Below, one piece after another: positions 10,018-20,506 of a stretch of DNA of 64,000 nucleotides. Positions within the stretch are counted from its first letter, which is position 1; each line of letters starts with the position of its first letter. The stretch spans positions 3,776,501 to 3,840,500 of the forward strand of contig PVNU02000868.1 of the NCBI GenBank assembly GCA_003013855.2. The letters run 5' to 3'. The position numbers were made by a program, and so were the translations under genes. The notes under the pieces were generated by a model, which ran no database searches, had not been told where the DNA came from, and saw only the letters and a list, made by a program, of their open reading frames with translations. The DNA comes from Liriodendron chinense. Taxonomy: Eukaryota > Streptophyta > Magnoliopsida > Magnoliales > Magnoliaceae.

Positions 10018-11400
10018 ATGGCTCTTAAACGGGCACGATCCATCGACGACATTTGTACTTCAGATCCATAGTCATCACATCATGACGAGGCTGTATACCT
10101 TGGGTCGACGCAAGCAGGCCCGAGTATCCCTTCCGATCAGGGATCTATACCAACTGCTGGTAAGAAATGACATATATTTCTATGTGCATGATATTGAAAT
10201 AATGAATTTTAATTAATCTCTTATAAACATCTTTTACAGGGTCCGCGGACGCAGCACCTATATGTGGACATGGCAGCACACATCTTGAGGACCTATGGAA
10301 CAGGGCCCCAGGGGATTCTCTGCTGATAGTCCTGCTAAATAGAAGTGGGCAGCCATTTGACGATGGGGCCCAGAAACTTGGTCAATTCTTGGGGACCGCT
10401 GTACGGAAGTCGCGGTACTTCCCCATCGCCTATTCTGATTGGAGGAAGCTACTTAGCAAGCACAAAGAGGTTGTTTGGCAAGCAGTTCAGGTAGATTAGT
10501 TAATTTTTTTTTTCTATTTAGTTAACTTTTATTATAATTTGTCAAAGAATGCATGTCTTAACAGTTGCTTTTTAAATGCAGTGCGGTAAAGGTTTAATGT
10601 CCCTCCTGGAATTAAGTAATGGGTTATGGAATAATTGAATAAGAGATTGAGGGACTAAAAGCATCCCACTTTACATCTCGTAAGCATGATTCAGTTGAGG
10701 CGAAGAGGAACTGCCCACCCAATGTGAATAAGGTGGAGTGGGATTGACTGATTGACTTTTGGACCGATGGCGTGGGGAAGGTAAGAGTAATAACTGTATA
10801 TAATTTCATTTAAATTTATATACAAACAACATATTATATTATATTGTTTACTAAAATTTCTTATTTAATGTAGATGCATTCAGAAAAACTAAAGTAAACC
10901 GCGTGAAGTAGGGTCTTCCCCACACCTGTTGCAAGAAGAACTTCGCGAGGAAACGCGCTGAGGTAAATTTGGATGACCAACAAACGTACAGTTTTTTTTT
11001 TCATTTATCAATAATTTAATATTATATGCTTGTTAACAAGTCGAGAAGGAGATGGAGAGTAGTCGTCCCACATACAGATGTTTACGATTACTCATACATG
11101 TAAGGACGGGACGATTATAGATTGGGCTTCGACAGATATGATTGTAAGTATACATGTCAAACTTAAAATTACTTTTATTATCCTCATTTATTATTTTTAT
11201 TTTTTCGAATCGTGTTAGTACTGAATGTATTTAATTTGTTGCAGGCTGAAATGACAGCGAGAGAGTCCTAGCTGTCGAAGGGCTCCCAGAGCAGCACGGC
11301 CAAGAATGATGTATTCTCCAATGTCATGAGAGCAGATGGTCATGGCCGTGTGAGGAGATGGAGGCAGGAGTTACTATATAGATCCAACATTGGAGTACTT
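10018..11400 (+). pseudogene. Transposase_24 (Ptta/En/Spm)-like pseudogene
   Basis: Several exon-like blocks with plausible GT/AG borders resemble the plant Transposase_24 family found in CACTA elements. The first starts at ATG 10018 and ends at donor 10160. The second (10240-10490) encodes SGQPFDDGAQKLGQFLGTAV then YSDWRKLLSKHKEVVWQAVQ, the family's 'G.P......L..FLGT.....W....K...W' pattern. Later blocks give NVPPGIK.WVME, PPNVNKVEWD and, near 11310, DVFSNVMRADGHGRVRRW, which matches the family's C-terminal GRVRG-type motif. In-frame stops (for example the TAG after TSDP near 10069) and frameshifts near 10620-10680 make it non-functional. It lies downstream of the CACTA terminus at 3993 and directly upstream of the FAR1-type gene. 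The assignment rests on pattern recognition only. Confidence 0.6.
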
Positions 11401-13540
11401 TTTTTTATGTATGTATCATGGCATTTAATATGAGATAATGATAGATGTTAATTTGTGTGAATGGATGTACATGATATCAGAACTTATTAGTGGTCGTTCC
11501 CTACTTCGATAAGTGATCATGTAGACCTTAATAAATGATCATTGTTGTTGCTGGTGAATAATATTTATTTCATTTCTCTACTTTCCCACAATTGTAGATG
11601 TTTTTGTCAGTTATCGAATTTTTTTTTTGTAACAGTACTATGTTGGTATCCATACTGTTACCAATTTACATTAATTACTTAACAGCTGCAAATCATCTGT
11701 CACTGACTTTATACATAGATTCACATAGTGGAAGTTATTACTCCTGTTCAGCACATACAATGGATACTTCGTCATTAAGCGAAGTAGAAATTTATGATGA
11801 AAGTGATGAAGATTATTGTGAAATGACTAATGACATAGAAGATGAATGCAAGCCTCAAATAGGAATGGAGTTCGATACTGAGGAGGAGGCAGTTAAATAT
11901 TATAACGATTACGCAAGGATTGTAGGATTTAGCACTCGTAAGAATCAAACAAGGAGGTCAGGTCATCTTGGACAAATCATATGGCATATGGTCTGCTATT
12001 CGAAAGAAGGTTTAAATAGATCAAAGGCTCATGAAGGTTCGATTGAGGGTAAGATAAAGAGGAACCGTTCATCAACTAGAGTGGGTTGTCCTGTGAGGAT
12101 AGCCTTTGCTCGCAGTCCTACCGATCTGTGGACAGTATCAGATTTTGTAGAGCAATACAACCATGATATGACATCCTTAAGAGAAAAACATCTGCTTAGG
12201 TCTCATCGTGTCATAAACGATGAGACACAGGAATTTCTTTACCACTGCAAACGAGTTGGGGATAAGGCCCTCTTTAGCACATGAATTTAAAGTTGACTTA
12301 AATGGAGGATACGAGAGAACACCTTTCACCAGAATAGATGTGAAGAATGTGTTTCAAGATATGCATGCTAAGATATGTGGGGATGATACACTTCTTATGT
12401 GTAGCTATCTAAGTGAGTGTCAGAAGTTGGATCTAGATTTCTACTTCTCTGAGCGTAGAAACGAAGTGAAAAAACTAGTATCGGTATTCTGGTGTGATGG
12501 GAGGTTGAGAATTGATTACATGGTATTTAACGACGTTATGTGCTTTGATACCACTTATAGAACAAACAACTATAATTTGCCATTTGCCCCATTCATCGGT
12601 GTCAATCATCATAACCAGACTGTTGTTTTTGCCTGTGGCCTCATCTCCAGCAAAACAATAGAATCCTTTATATGGCTATTCGAGCAGTTTATGATCGCAA
12701 TGCAAGGAAAATCACCCATTAGTATTATCACTAATTAAGATGCTGCCATTGAGGGTGAAATTAAGCAAGTCTTTCCAATTACGCATCATAGGCTATGCTT
12801 ATGGCATATTCTTTAGAAAATTTCGGATAAATTGGGTCATTATTTCAAGCATAACGACGGCTTTTTAAATAACTTTAAACGATGTGTGTATGGTAGTGAT
12901 AGTGTGGACGACTTCGAAGAAAATTGGTTTGATTTGCTCGACAGATATAAGCTTCAAGGTAATGAGTGGTTGTGCTTCCTATACAATATCCGAAAATAGT
13001 GGGTCCCGGTATTTGCGTGAGGGTTGTTTTTAGTGAACATGACAACAAACCAGAGGAGTGAGAGTATACATTCATATTTTGATAAGTATCTCGGACCGAA
13101 GACGATGCTCCTTGACCTCATCAAATAGATTGAGAGGGGAATCTCTCGAAGACGTGAGGCGGAGATAGTGGCAGACTTCACCACAAAGAACTATCAAATG
13201 AATGTCAGGACGCCCTTGTTTATGGAGGAGTCACTGCACAAACTCTACACACTCACACATTTTGACGTTTTATAGACGGAGCTGTATGAAAGCTCTGCAT
13301 ACTCAGTGTCTGTCTTCAGCGAGACCATTGACTTTATCCTGTATGAGGTCATATAGTCAGCAGTTCACAATGATGCTAAGGTTGCAAAGTACTTGAAGGA
13401 CACGAATCACTACACATGTTTCTGCAAGATGTTCGAGTGCAGGGAGTACGTTTGTTGTCACTTGTTTGCCGTCCTCAGATCAGTCGATATACATCAGTTA
13501 CCTTAGCATTACATTCTGAAGAGGATGACATGAGGACCAC

Positions 13541-15120
13541 TGTTCGCTTCCCCAAGTGTAGGGTTGCAATGTAGTAATAATCTCGGTAAGACCGAGGTCG
13601 ATCCACAGGGACTTATGTAGGAATTCACAAACACATCCAATAGTTTCTATTGAGAAGCTAACAACCAAATTTGTAGGAGATTGATGTAAGAAACAACTTT
13701 GAACTTAAACTGAAGTAAATAATTATAAAAAGGCACTAGGGGTTCAACGATCCACTTGTAGCAATCCTTGATGCTCAATTCGCTGTGGTTTCTCACTTTC
13801 TCAACTAAAATCGAATTTAAGATCTATCAAGTCGGATGATATAACAGTTAAACCAAACAATCTGCCATATGTAAGATCAATGTACATGAATCACTCAATG
13901 CGAGCTAGGATGAGCATGCTCAATTGCATAGGTCAGTCCCAATTCCAATAGATTAAGTCCTTAATCATAACCATCATTAAGTCCTGTCACAAGACAAAGC
14001 TAGATCATGATTTGAACTTGATTCAAATCATATACACAGTCCACCATACAACAGAAATCCAGAAAGTAGAACTTTGGTAGGAAGTTCCCACATAAAGATC
14101 ATAGTACTAGAGCGTACTCCAATTCCTCGGATCATACAGGTCTAGACTAGCATACAACAATTAAGAACTCAAGCAATTCTTCCAAACATCCATAAGTCAT
14201 CATAAGACTAAGAAAAACTACTTAGAACTTGTATTAACTTCAAACCATTGTTCTTAAACATGAAATCCAACTTGAAAACCAACTTAAACGAATTGAAACA
14301 TCTTAGATTCACTACAAGCTTCACCTCTTAGCCCTAGCTAAGAGGTTTAGCCGTTCATGATCTAAGAAACATGAAACAACTAAGGAAAAACATAAAAACG
14401 AGAAAGCAAACTAGAAGGAGTTGTGGAACTCCGAAATCCACTTCCGCCGCCTCCCACCTTGCTCAAACCCTTCTCAGATACCCTAGGAACTATCCCTAGG
14501 TGTCCTTTTATAGTGGGGAGGCTCCGCAACATCGGAATCTTCTCCAATTTGCCTAAGCTTACGCAGTGTATAGAGAAATTCGGCACCCGAATAGGAAAGT
14601 CCGCAGTTTACACATGGCCGACCGGTCGCATGACCGGTCGGACTGGCTGGCCGACCGGTCACGACCGGTCGGACTCGCTATTTGCACTGTCCAGGGAGCT
14701 TCTGGAGCTGTCAGACCTGTTGGCCGACTGGTCATGACCGGTCGGACTAGGCTGGCCGACTGGTCACGACCGGTTGGACCTCTCTAGGAATCAGTCCAGC
14801 AAGCTTAGCATGGTCAGGGGGAGACGGACCGACCGATCTAGACAGGTCGTGGCTCTCTTGGCCGACCGGTCACGACCGGTCTTGGCCTATTCTTCTTCAT
14901 TTCCTTCTTTCTTTCTTCTCTCTCTGCTTTCTTCTTTCTTCAGTCCATCTTAGGTCTTCATCCAAGGCTCTTAAAGAAGTCTTTTTAGTCTTCAATTGGG
15001 CGAGGTTCCTCTCATTCCTACAATCATGAAATCATGCATTAGATTAGTCTTTAGATTATGAAAACCTTGCATAATGAGTGATGAATTGGGGTTAAAATAT
15101 GCACAATTAAGAGCTCAACA
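13541..15120 (+). mobile_element. Solo LTR, family A, copy 1
   Basis: The block starts TGTTCGCTTCCCCAAGTG and ends GAGCTCAACA, and is flanked by the perfect 5-bp duplication ACCAC (13536-13540 and 15121-15125). TG..CA ends, short inverted termini and a 5-bp duplication define an LTR with no internal region, so this is a solo LTR of 1580 bp. It is inserted in the FAR1/MULE gene just after the SWIM finger. Conserved blocks shared with the other two copies include GAGGTCGATCCACAGGGACT, 'ctaagaggtttagc' and 'ttttatagtggggaggctcc'. Open frames inside are not conserved. Confidence 0.85.
14616..14882 (+). promoter_or_regulatory. Palindromic GACCGGTC array in LTR copy 1
   Basis: Six units of the form GGCCGACCGGTC-nn-GACCGGTCGG lie near 14616, 14651, 14721, 14756, 14828 and 14860. 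Each is close to a perfect palindrome. The flanking GCCGAC/GTCGGC matches the DRE/CRT core RCCGAC known from DREB/CBF targets; a regulatory role is an inference. The array lies within the distal third of the LTR, before a pyrimidine-rich tract. Confidence 0.45.
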
Positions 15121-15541
15121 ACCACGACGGGGCATAACAATCGAATCTGACCAAGGCGAAGGTGTGGAGGAGAACGCTAACAAACAGCTCAATCAAGTGA
15201 CAGAGCTATTATTTTGTATACCCCAGATGGTACATAATAATAGTGAAGCGACCCGAATTGCTGCTAGAAGCTTGCAAGAGCTATTGATGGAACTCCAACA
15301 TCTCGTTGGTGTTGGCAGTGGAGATGGTTCGCGCGGACGTGCGGAAGGAGGAAATCGTTGTTCATATGATTCCGAGGGACGGCGTGCGAAGGATACAATA
15401 CGGGGCCCAGATGTAGTGAAGACAAAGGGACGTGTTTCTAACAAACAAGTCAAGGCGTGGAAGGAGAAAGGGTGGGGAAAGGGAAAGCGCAAACAAAAAA
15501 AAAATACTGCTAAGGACCCGAAGAATTTCTCTGCCCTATAA

Positions 15542-15878
15542 ATGCAAACGATGTGTTCTTTGTTTTGTTATAAGGCTATGTGGTAAGATACTTATGTAGA
15601 TGTAGTTTTCTTTGTGCTCTTTTGTTAATGTTTCAAATAACTTACTTATTTAGTTGTTTCATTATGAAACGTTGGCGAATTTGACTTGTATGTCGTCAAT
15701 GTAACTGATGTAGATGATACAATTTAAGGAGACATTATTTGTGTGTCGTATCGCAAATATGTCCTCAATTTGCTTAACTGAAGTAGATAGTACAACTGAT
15801 GTAGATTGTATAACTGATGTAGATGATACAAATCATTTAGTGTCGTAATAATATCAAATATGGCTGCGAGGTAGCTTA
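15542..15878 (+). other. Spacer between FRS and GRF genes
   Basis: Nothing coding is seen. The stretch contains a short duplicated phrase, 'aactgatgtagat.gta', at about 15705, 15790 and 15808, and no terminator-like or promoter-like signal I can defend. Confidence 0.3.
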
Positions 15879-16587
15879 ATGATGACTGACATAGACGCAG
15901 GACATATGATAGACGGACACAAACCTCCAGAATTACCTTTTGTTGTATGTGTCTGCAATCAAGCCCGGTGTAAGGTCTTGAAGTCAAAGATGCAGGAGAA
16001 TCCAGGGAGGCTATTTTATAAGTGTCCTATATAGGTACATTTACATTCTTTATTGCAGTTCTACTCTTACTTATTGATGGAGTATTGACCCCTCCATTAG
16101 CAATTTGAGGTGAATATCTCTGTCTAATTATAGCATTGCGGTTAGTTTTGATGGTGTGATGAATATGATCCAACCCAATTGTATATTAGTTCGAGAAATG
16201 CAGTCTCTCGAGGACCTGATCAAGTGAGGCGAGATCTTGAACTGAAAGAGCGTGAAATGCTGATGAAGGAGGTAGAAATACTAAAGAAGGAAGTAGGGGA
16301 TACGAAGAAAGAAGTTGAATTAGCCAGGATGTCAAGAGAGTTGGAAAGCTGGCTAACTTGACTCGCCATCGATACAGGGAATGCCAATACTGTCAACATT
16401 AACGAAAGTACACGTCGTTGATGGACTCAACTTGATTGTGTCTTTTGGTTTATTTCTTTTGGGTTTCATTCTTTTTCCTCTCACCTTAAACTATCGCCTA
16501 TGCTTGTTTATAGGTTGTATACTATGTTGTTCAGACTTTTTTACTTGTTTAGCGTTTTCATTGAAAAAAAAAAACATTAATCTATAA
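15879..16587 (+). pseudogene. GRF zinc-finger, coiled-coil, membrane-tail protein (decayed)
   Basis: From ATG 15879 the frame reads to VCVCNQARCKVLKSK and QENPGRLFYKCP. This is the first half of a GRF zinc finger (C-x-C .. NPGR.FY.CP), which binds nucleic acid in other proteins. A likely intron (donor at 16035, acceptor tattatag at 16133) leads to HCG-stop-F-stop-WCDEYDP, the second half of the finger, with two in-frame stops (16143, 16149). A charged coiled coil follows (KEREMLMKEVEILKKEV.., about 16230-16350), stopping at 16361. In another frame, 16381-16587 encodes a strongly hydrophobic segment (LIVSFGLFLLGFILFPLTL), the likely original membrane tail after a frameshift. Small GRF, coiled-coil, TM proteins are common beside plant transposons. 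The TM linkage is an inference. Confidence 0.6.
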
Positions 16588-16884
16588 CGGATGTATAACA
16601 TCCACGATGGAGGCCATATTTTAGGGACTATGTGGATGGAGACCAAGTATCCCGAATACCCTCATCACAAATAGAAATAAACCAAATATGTGTTTTGATG
16701 TTGTTTTCTATCTACATTGAGATATGCACGTTAACGCAATAACATATCATGTTCAGCGTACATAAGTGATCCAGCCTGTATAAAAATTTATACGAGCAAG
16801 GCCTCCCCACATAGTTGTATATTTGAACAACTGTTCTAAAAAACCAAAAAACGACTAGATATGCTGGCATTACGGCTACTTAGA

Positions 16885-17235
16885 TCACTTCACGTTGAGA
16901 GGCGCATACAGTATCAAGACCATGAGTATCAGCATTACAACAGTGAGGCAAACTCCAAGCATGTCGTTGCCTGTGCTAATCTCTGCTCCAACCTCTCTTG
17001 TGAGTTAGTTGATGATAATACGTAGGTTTGTTCGAGATCCTGCTCCCGCATCTTCATCTACAGGTGCTGTATTTGTAGATCCTTCCTCTTGCCATGCTCT
17101 GAACGCATCATGGATAGAGGTATAGACATGTCAATCTGGATTACTATAACCGTGTATATGTGGCCTGCATGCTTCTAACGAGATGTAAATACCAGGTTGT
17201 TGACCATGAAAAATTACGTAATAATATTCCACCAT
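16885..17235 (-). pseudogene. Cauli_VI (viroplasmin/RNase H1 N-terminal) domain with membrane tail
   Basis: Reading the minus strand from ATG 17235 gives YYYVIFHGQQPGIYISLEAC, then HIHGYSNPD, a TGA, and HVYTSIHDAFRAWQEE. This is the compact Cauli_VI fold: Y.V..G..PGIY..W..C...V.GY....YK.F....A..W. Such domains sit at the N-terminus of RNase H1 and in caulimovirus inclusion-body protein, and bind RNA/DNA hybrids. A linker follows, then a TAA at 17005-17007, after which the same frame continues to a hydrophobic helix (LGVCLTVVMLILMVLILY) ending at the TGA at 16885-16887. No RNase H catalytic domain follows. The two in-frame stops make it a pseudogene; without them it would be about 116 residues. 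It lies tail-to-tail with the GRF gene, and both end in a membrane segment. Confidence 0.6.
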
Positions 17236-18181
17236 AGTAACCTATACGATTGCCACACAAAGCGGTAAGAAGAAGAAACTAACCAAGTGGATCATTATAT
17301 ATATCATGTGTAATTAGTAACTATGAGAGAACAATATATACCATGTATGGGAATAGTGTATGATATGGTGAATGAGTGGGTTAATGCATGTGAAGAACTA
17401 CTAAAAGATTATTAAATTACAAGCACTGGCAGGGGAACCGGCTTCACTTTACTTAGTTTATTATATTTAAGAGTTGTGTGTGTATAAACCATGGAAAGAC
17501 TAGTTTTAATGAATCAGGAACCTGTGTTCGTTCCGACCTGTAATATCCGGACCTTTCTCATAGATCCACAGCCTCAAGTATGTGTGGTTTGAACCATTCA
17601 TTTGGTAGGCCTTAATATGGATCCGCCACAGCCGAGTATTCAGGTTGATAGTTCAAATGGTCAAGATCATCCCAGGTGTGACGAATAATTAGTCTGAAGG
17701 TATTGACGGTCAAGATCATCCCACCAAACTCAATAATACATAGCTCAGATCGTAAAAAAACATGATCAATGCAAATACGGTTATACGGCCAAACCACGAC
17801 TATGTGACATGGAAAGAAAAAGTATTCTAGAGAACAGTTGTGGTTTGACAATATCGTCAAGGCACACATCTCCAAATCCACACCGTTGATTGGAAGTGGA
17901 CCCAATGCTATCACTGTCAATTTCATTCACCAACAGTTCGCTCACCAGATTTGCATCCGGCTTCTTGTGTAGATAATTGCAAAGTCGTGGGTGAAGGTTT
18001 TGTACGCCTACGCGTGTGGAGCATTGCTTGACCATAGGAAGGCCACGTACACCAATGTACAATAAGGGTGTGAGCTAATAGATTTCCATCAAGTGGGACA
18101 CACCTTATAATCGTACCTACATGTGAGGCAATTGGACATGCCATGAAAAATGGTCAATAAAATTTAATTTCATGTATGCTT
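17236..18181. other. Gene-free spacer with repeat fragments
   Basis: The stretch 'ggtcaagatcatcccaggtg' at 17655 is repeated at about 17707 ('ggtcaagatcatcccaccaa'), a local direct duplication about 53 bp apart. Pieces of the common interspersed repeat are present ('gtccatttccaatcaacggtg' on the minus strand, about 17880-17910). Minus-strand open frames here show no recognisable domain and are left out. Confidence 0.35.
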
Positions 18182-19835
18182 TGTTGAGCTCTTAATTGTG
18201 CATATTCTAACCCCAATTCATCACTCATTGTGCAAGGTTTGTATGGTTTGTAAGCTAATTCAATGCATGTTTTGTGACTACAGGATTGAGGGTGGACTCT
18301 ACTCAATTGAAGACATAAAGAGCTCACTTGGGATCATTCTGATGAAGAATGTTTGAGGACCAAAGAAGAAAAGAAAGAAAGAACCAAAGCAGAGAAGAAA
18401 GCAGATGAAAGAAAAGAAGAAAATAAGAAGAAAATGTAGCTGACCGGTCGTGACCGGTCGGCCAAGGAAGCCAGACCGGTCAGTGACCGGTCAGCCATGT
18501 ATGTTGGGCATTACTGAAGAGGACCGACCGGTCATGACCGATCGGTCATTGTCGCTGGAACTTCAATGAATAGGACCGACCGGTCATGACCGGTCGGTCA
18601 GTGCTGCTGTAATATGGATGAAAACATCCGACCGGTCATGACCGGTCGGAGGGGCTTGCTGGACTGAAGATAAATAGGCCCGACCGGTCTTGACCGGTCT
18701 GGCATACTTGCTGGAATGACTCTCTAGCAAGGCCGACCGGTCTTGACCGGTCGGCCATGCGTATGAACTTAGAAACTTCTAATTTCTTCCCGATTTTCTC
18801 TGCGCTGCGTAAGAGTTTCGCAAATTCCCAATTATTCCGACGTTGTGGAGCCTCCAGACTATAAGAGGACACCTAGGGATCGTTCCTAGGGTATGCTAGA
18901 AGGGCTCAAGCGAGGTTGGAGGCTGTGGAAGTGAAGATTGGAGTTTCACAACTCCTTTTGGTTTGCTTTACTGTTTTCATGCTTTTTGTAGTTGTTTCAT
19001 GTTTCCTTGGATCATGAGCAGCTAAACCTCTTAGCTAGGGCTAAGAGGTGAAGCTTGTAGTAAATCCAAGATGTTTTAATTCGTAGTTAAGTGGTTTTAG
19101 TTTGGAATTCATGATTATGAACTAAGGTTTGAAGTTTATACAAGTTTTTAAGTAATTTTTCTTAGTCTTGTGATGACTCATGGATGTTTGGATGAATTAC
19201 TTATCTTCTTAATTCGTTTGCAACGGTCTAGACCTGTATGATCCGAGGAATCGGAGTGCGCTCTAGTACTAAGCTCTTCATGAAGGGACTTCAGGCCAAA
19301 GTTCTATTTTAGTTGATTTTCTGGAATATGTAAGGACTGTGCTAGTGATTTGAATCTAGTTCAAATCCTAATTTAACCTTGTCTTGTGAGAGGACTTGGG
19401 GATGGTTATGATTGAGAACTGGACCTATAGGAAAGGGGAATGACCTATGCAATTGAGCATGCTCAGCTCAGCCTAGACTGAGTGAATCTTATGCATAGAA
19501 CTTACATATTACAGACTGTTGGTTTAACAGTTCTATCATCCGACTGGACGGACAGGAATGTCGATTCTAGTTGAGAGAATAAGAAACCACAGCGGATTGA
19601 ACATCAAGGATTGCTACAAGTGGATCCTTGAAACCCTAGTACTCTTTTATAATTAATTACTCTCGATTTAATTCAGCTTTTGTTACTCACATCAACTTTA
19701 TACAACAATCTGATTAGTAGACTTCAATAGACACTTGTGGATGAATTTGTGAGATCCTACATAGTCCCTGTGGATCGACCTCGGTCTTACCGAGTTTATT
19801 ACTACATCGCAACCCTACACTTGGGGAAGTGAACA
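18182..19835 (-). mobile_element. Solo LTR, family A, copy 2 (inverted)
   Basis: This is the reverse-complement orientation of the block at 13541-15120. It starts TGTTGAGCTC at 18182 and ends with ..CTTGGGGAAGTGAACA at 19835. It is flanked by the perfect 5-bp duplication TGCTT (18177-18181 and 19836-19840). Length is 1654 bp. It lies between the Cauli_VI gene and the protease gene and adds nothing coding. Confidence 0.85.
18440..18756 (-). promoter_or_regulatory. Palindromic GACCGGTC array in LTR copy 2
   Basis: Seven units lie at about 18440, 18473, 18523, 18573, 18627, 18680 and 18732, so the last five steps are 50-53 bp apart. The cleanest unit contains GACCGGTCATGACCGGTC extended by CC/GG arms on both sides, which makes a 22-bp perfect palindrome. 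This is the most regular of the three arrays. Confidence 0.5.
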
Positions 19836-20506
19836 TGCTTCACAAAACATAATTGGATTATAATATAAAATGGTAGTAATAGTTCTGTAGTATTTGGAAT
19901 ATTTTTTCAAAAAACATTCTTATTTCATGTATAATGTCCTGCTCGCTACTGCCATCCTATCCATATGCCATTGCAGCTTTTGAAATTGCAGACTGCCTCA
20001 TGATGATGGGTCGAGGTAACGTGCTTTCTTTTTTGTGGAGGGAGTTTGCGGCCATCATCGATCTACATTGAGCTGTAACGAACAACTTCTTAACCGATCA
20101 GTATGTCGGCAAGATGGTTGGCCTATCACGCTAAGATCGAAGATGGTATATGTTTTATACCTTAGAGAGTGTAACCGTTAGTAGGGTGTGCGACGGCTAT
20201 ATACCTTTGTCAAATGCCTCTAACATTTGCGAACATCACGGTTTTTGTATGCCCTACAAACTGAGAAATGAAATTACATACATTCATAGCAGATTTATGA
20301 TGTTATTTTAATTTCTTTTTCGAAGAATTGAACTACTTTGCACGATCGTAAACAAAGTAGGAGAATGATAGCACGTACCTCCCCGTCGCTATTTCTGTCA
20401 CCTACTAGTATCAAAAAATTCAGTTGATGTATGAGAGGCAGTGGACAAAACGAGGTAACCATTGACCTAAAAAATAGAGCTGCTAAAAAAGACACCCCAC
20501 AGCTCC

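Larger units (their letters stand above)
11761..15541 (+). pseudogene. FAR1-related (FRS)/MULE transposase, interrupted by a solo LTR
   Basis: The start is taken at ATG 11761, behind a likely acceptor (..tcctgttcag); the frame opens further upstream but reads hydrophobic intron sequence. The order is: acidic N-terminus; FAR1 DNA-binding region (about 11860-12180, with GMEFDTEEEAVKYYNDYAR then RVGCPVRIAF); a MULE catalytic region with FDTTYRTN (first Asp 12547) and a second Asp at 12739 right after a TAA; then a SWIM finger (CFCKMFECREYVCCH, from 13417). A frameshift near 12240 separates the N-terminal part from the rest, and several stops follow 12736. The reading continues after the insertion as PRRGITIESDQGEG and ends with RGPDVVKTKGR, the FRS C-terminal style, at 15541. 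FRS proteins derive from MULE transposases. This copy looks like an element gene rather than a domesticated one, given its neighbours. Confidence 0.75.

Noticed and set aside
14380..14787. Open frames on both strands in the LTR family A array
   Set aside because: They are not conserved in frame among the three LTR copies and are explained by the repeat and by GC-rich palindromes.
17612..18144. Three overlapping minus-strand frames that could form a gene
   Set aside because: No recognisable domain is present, and parts are interspersed repeat sequence and a local duplication.
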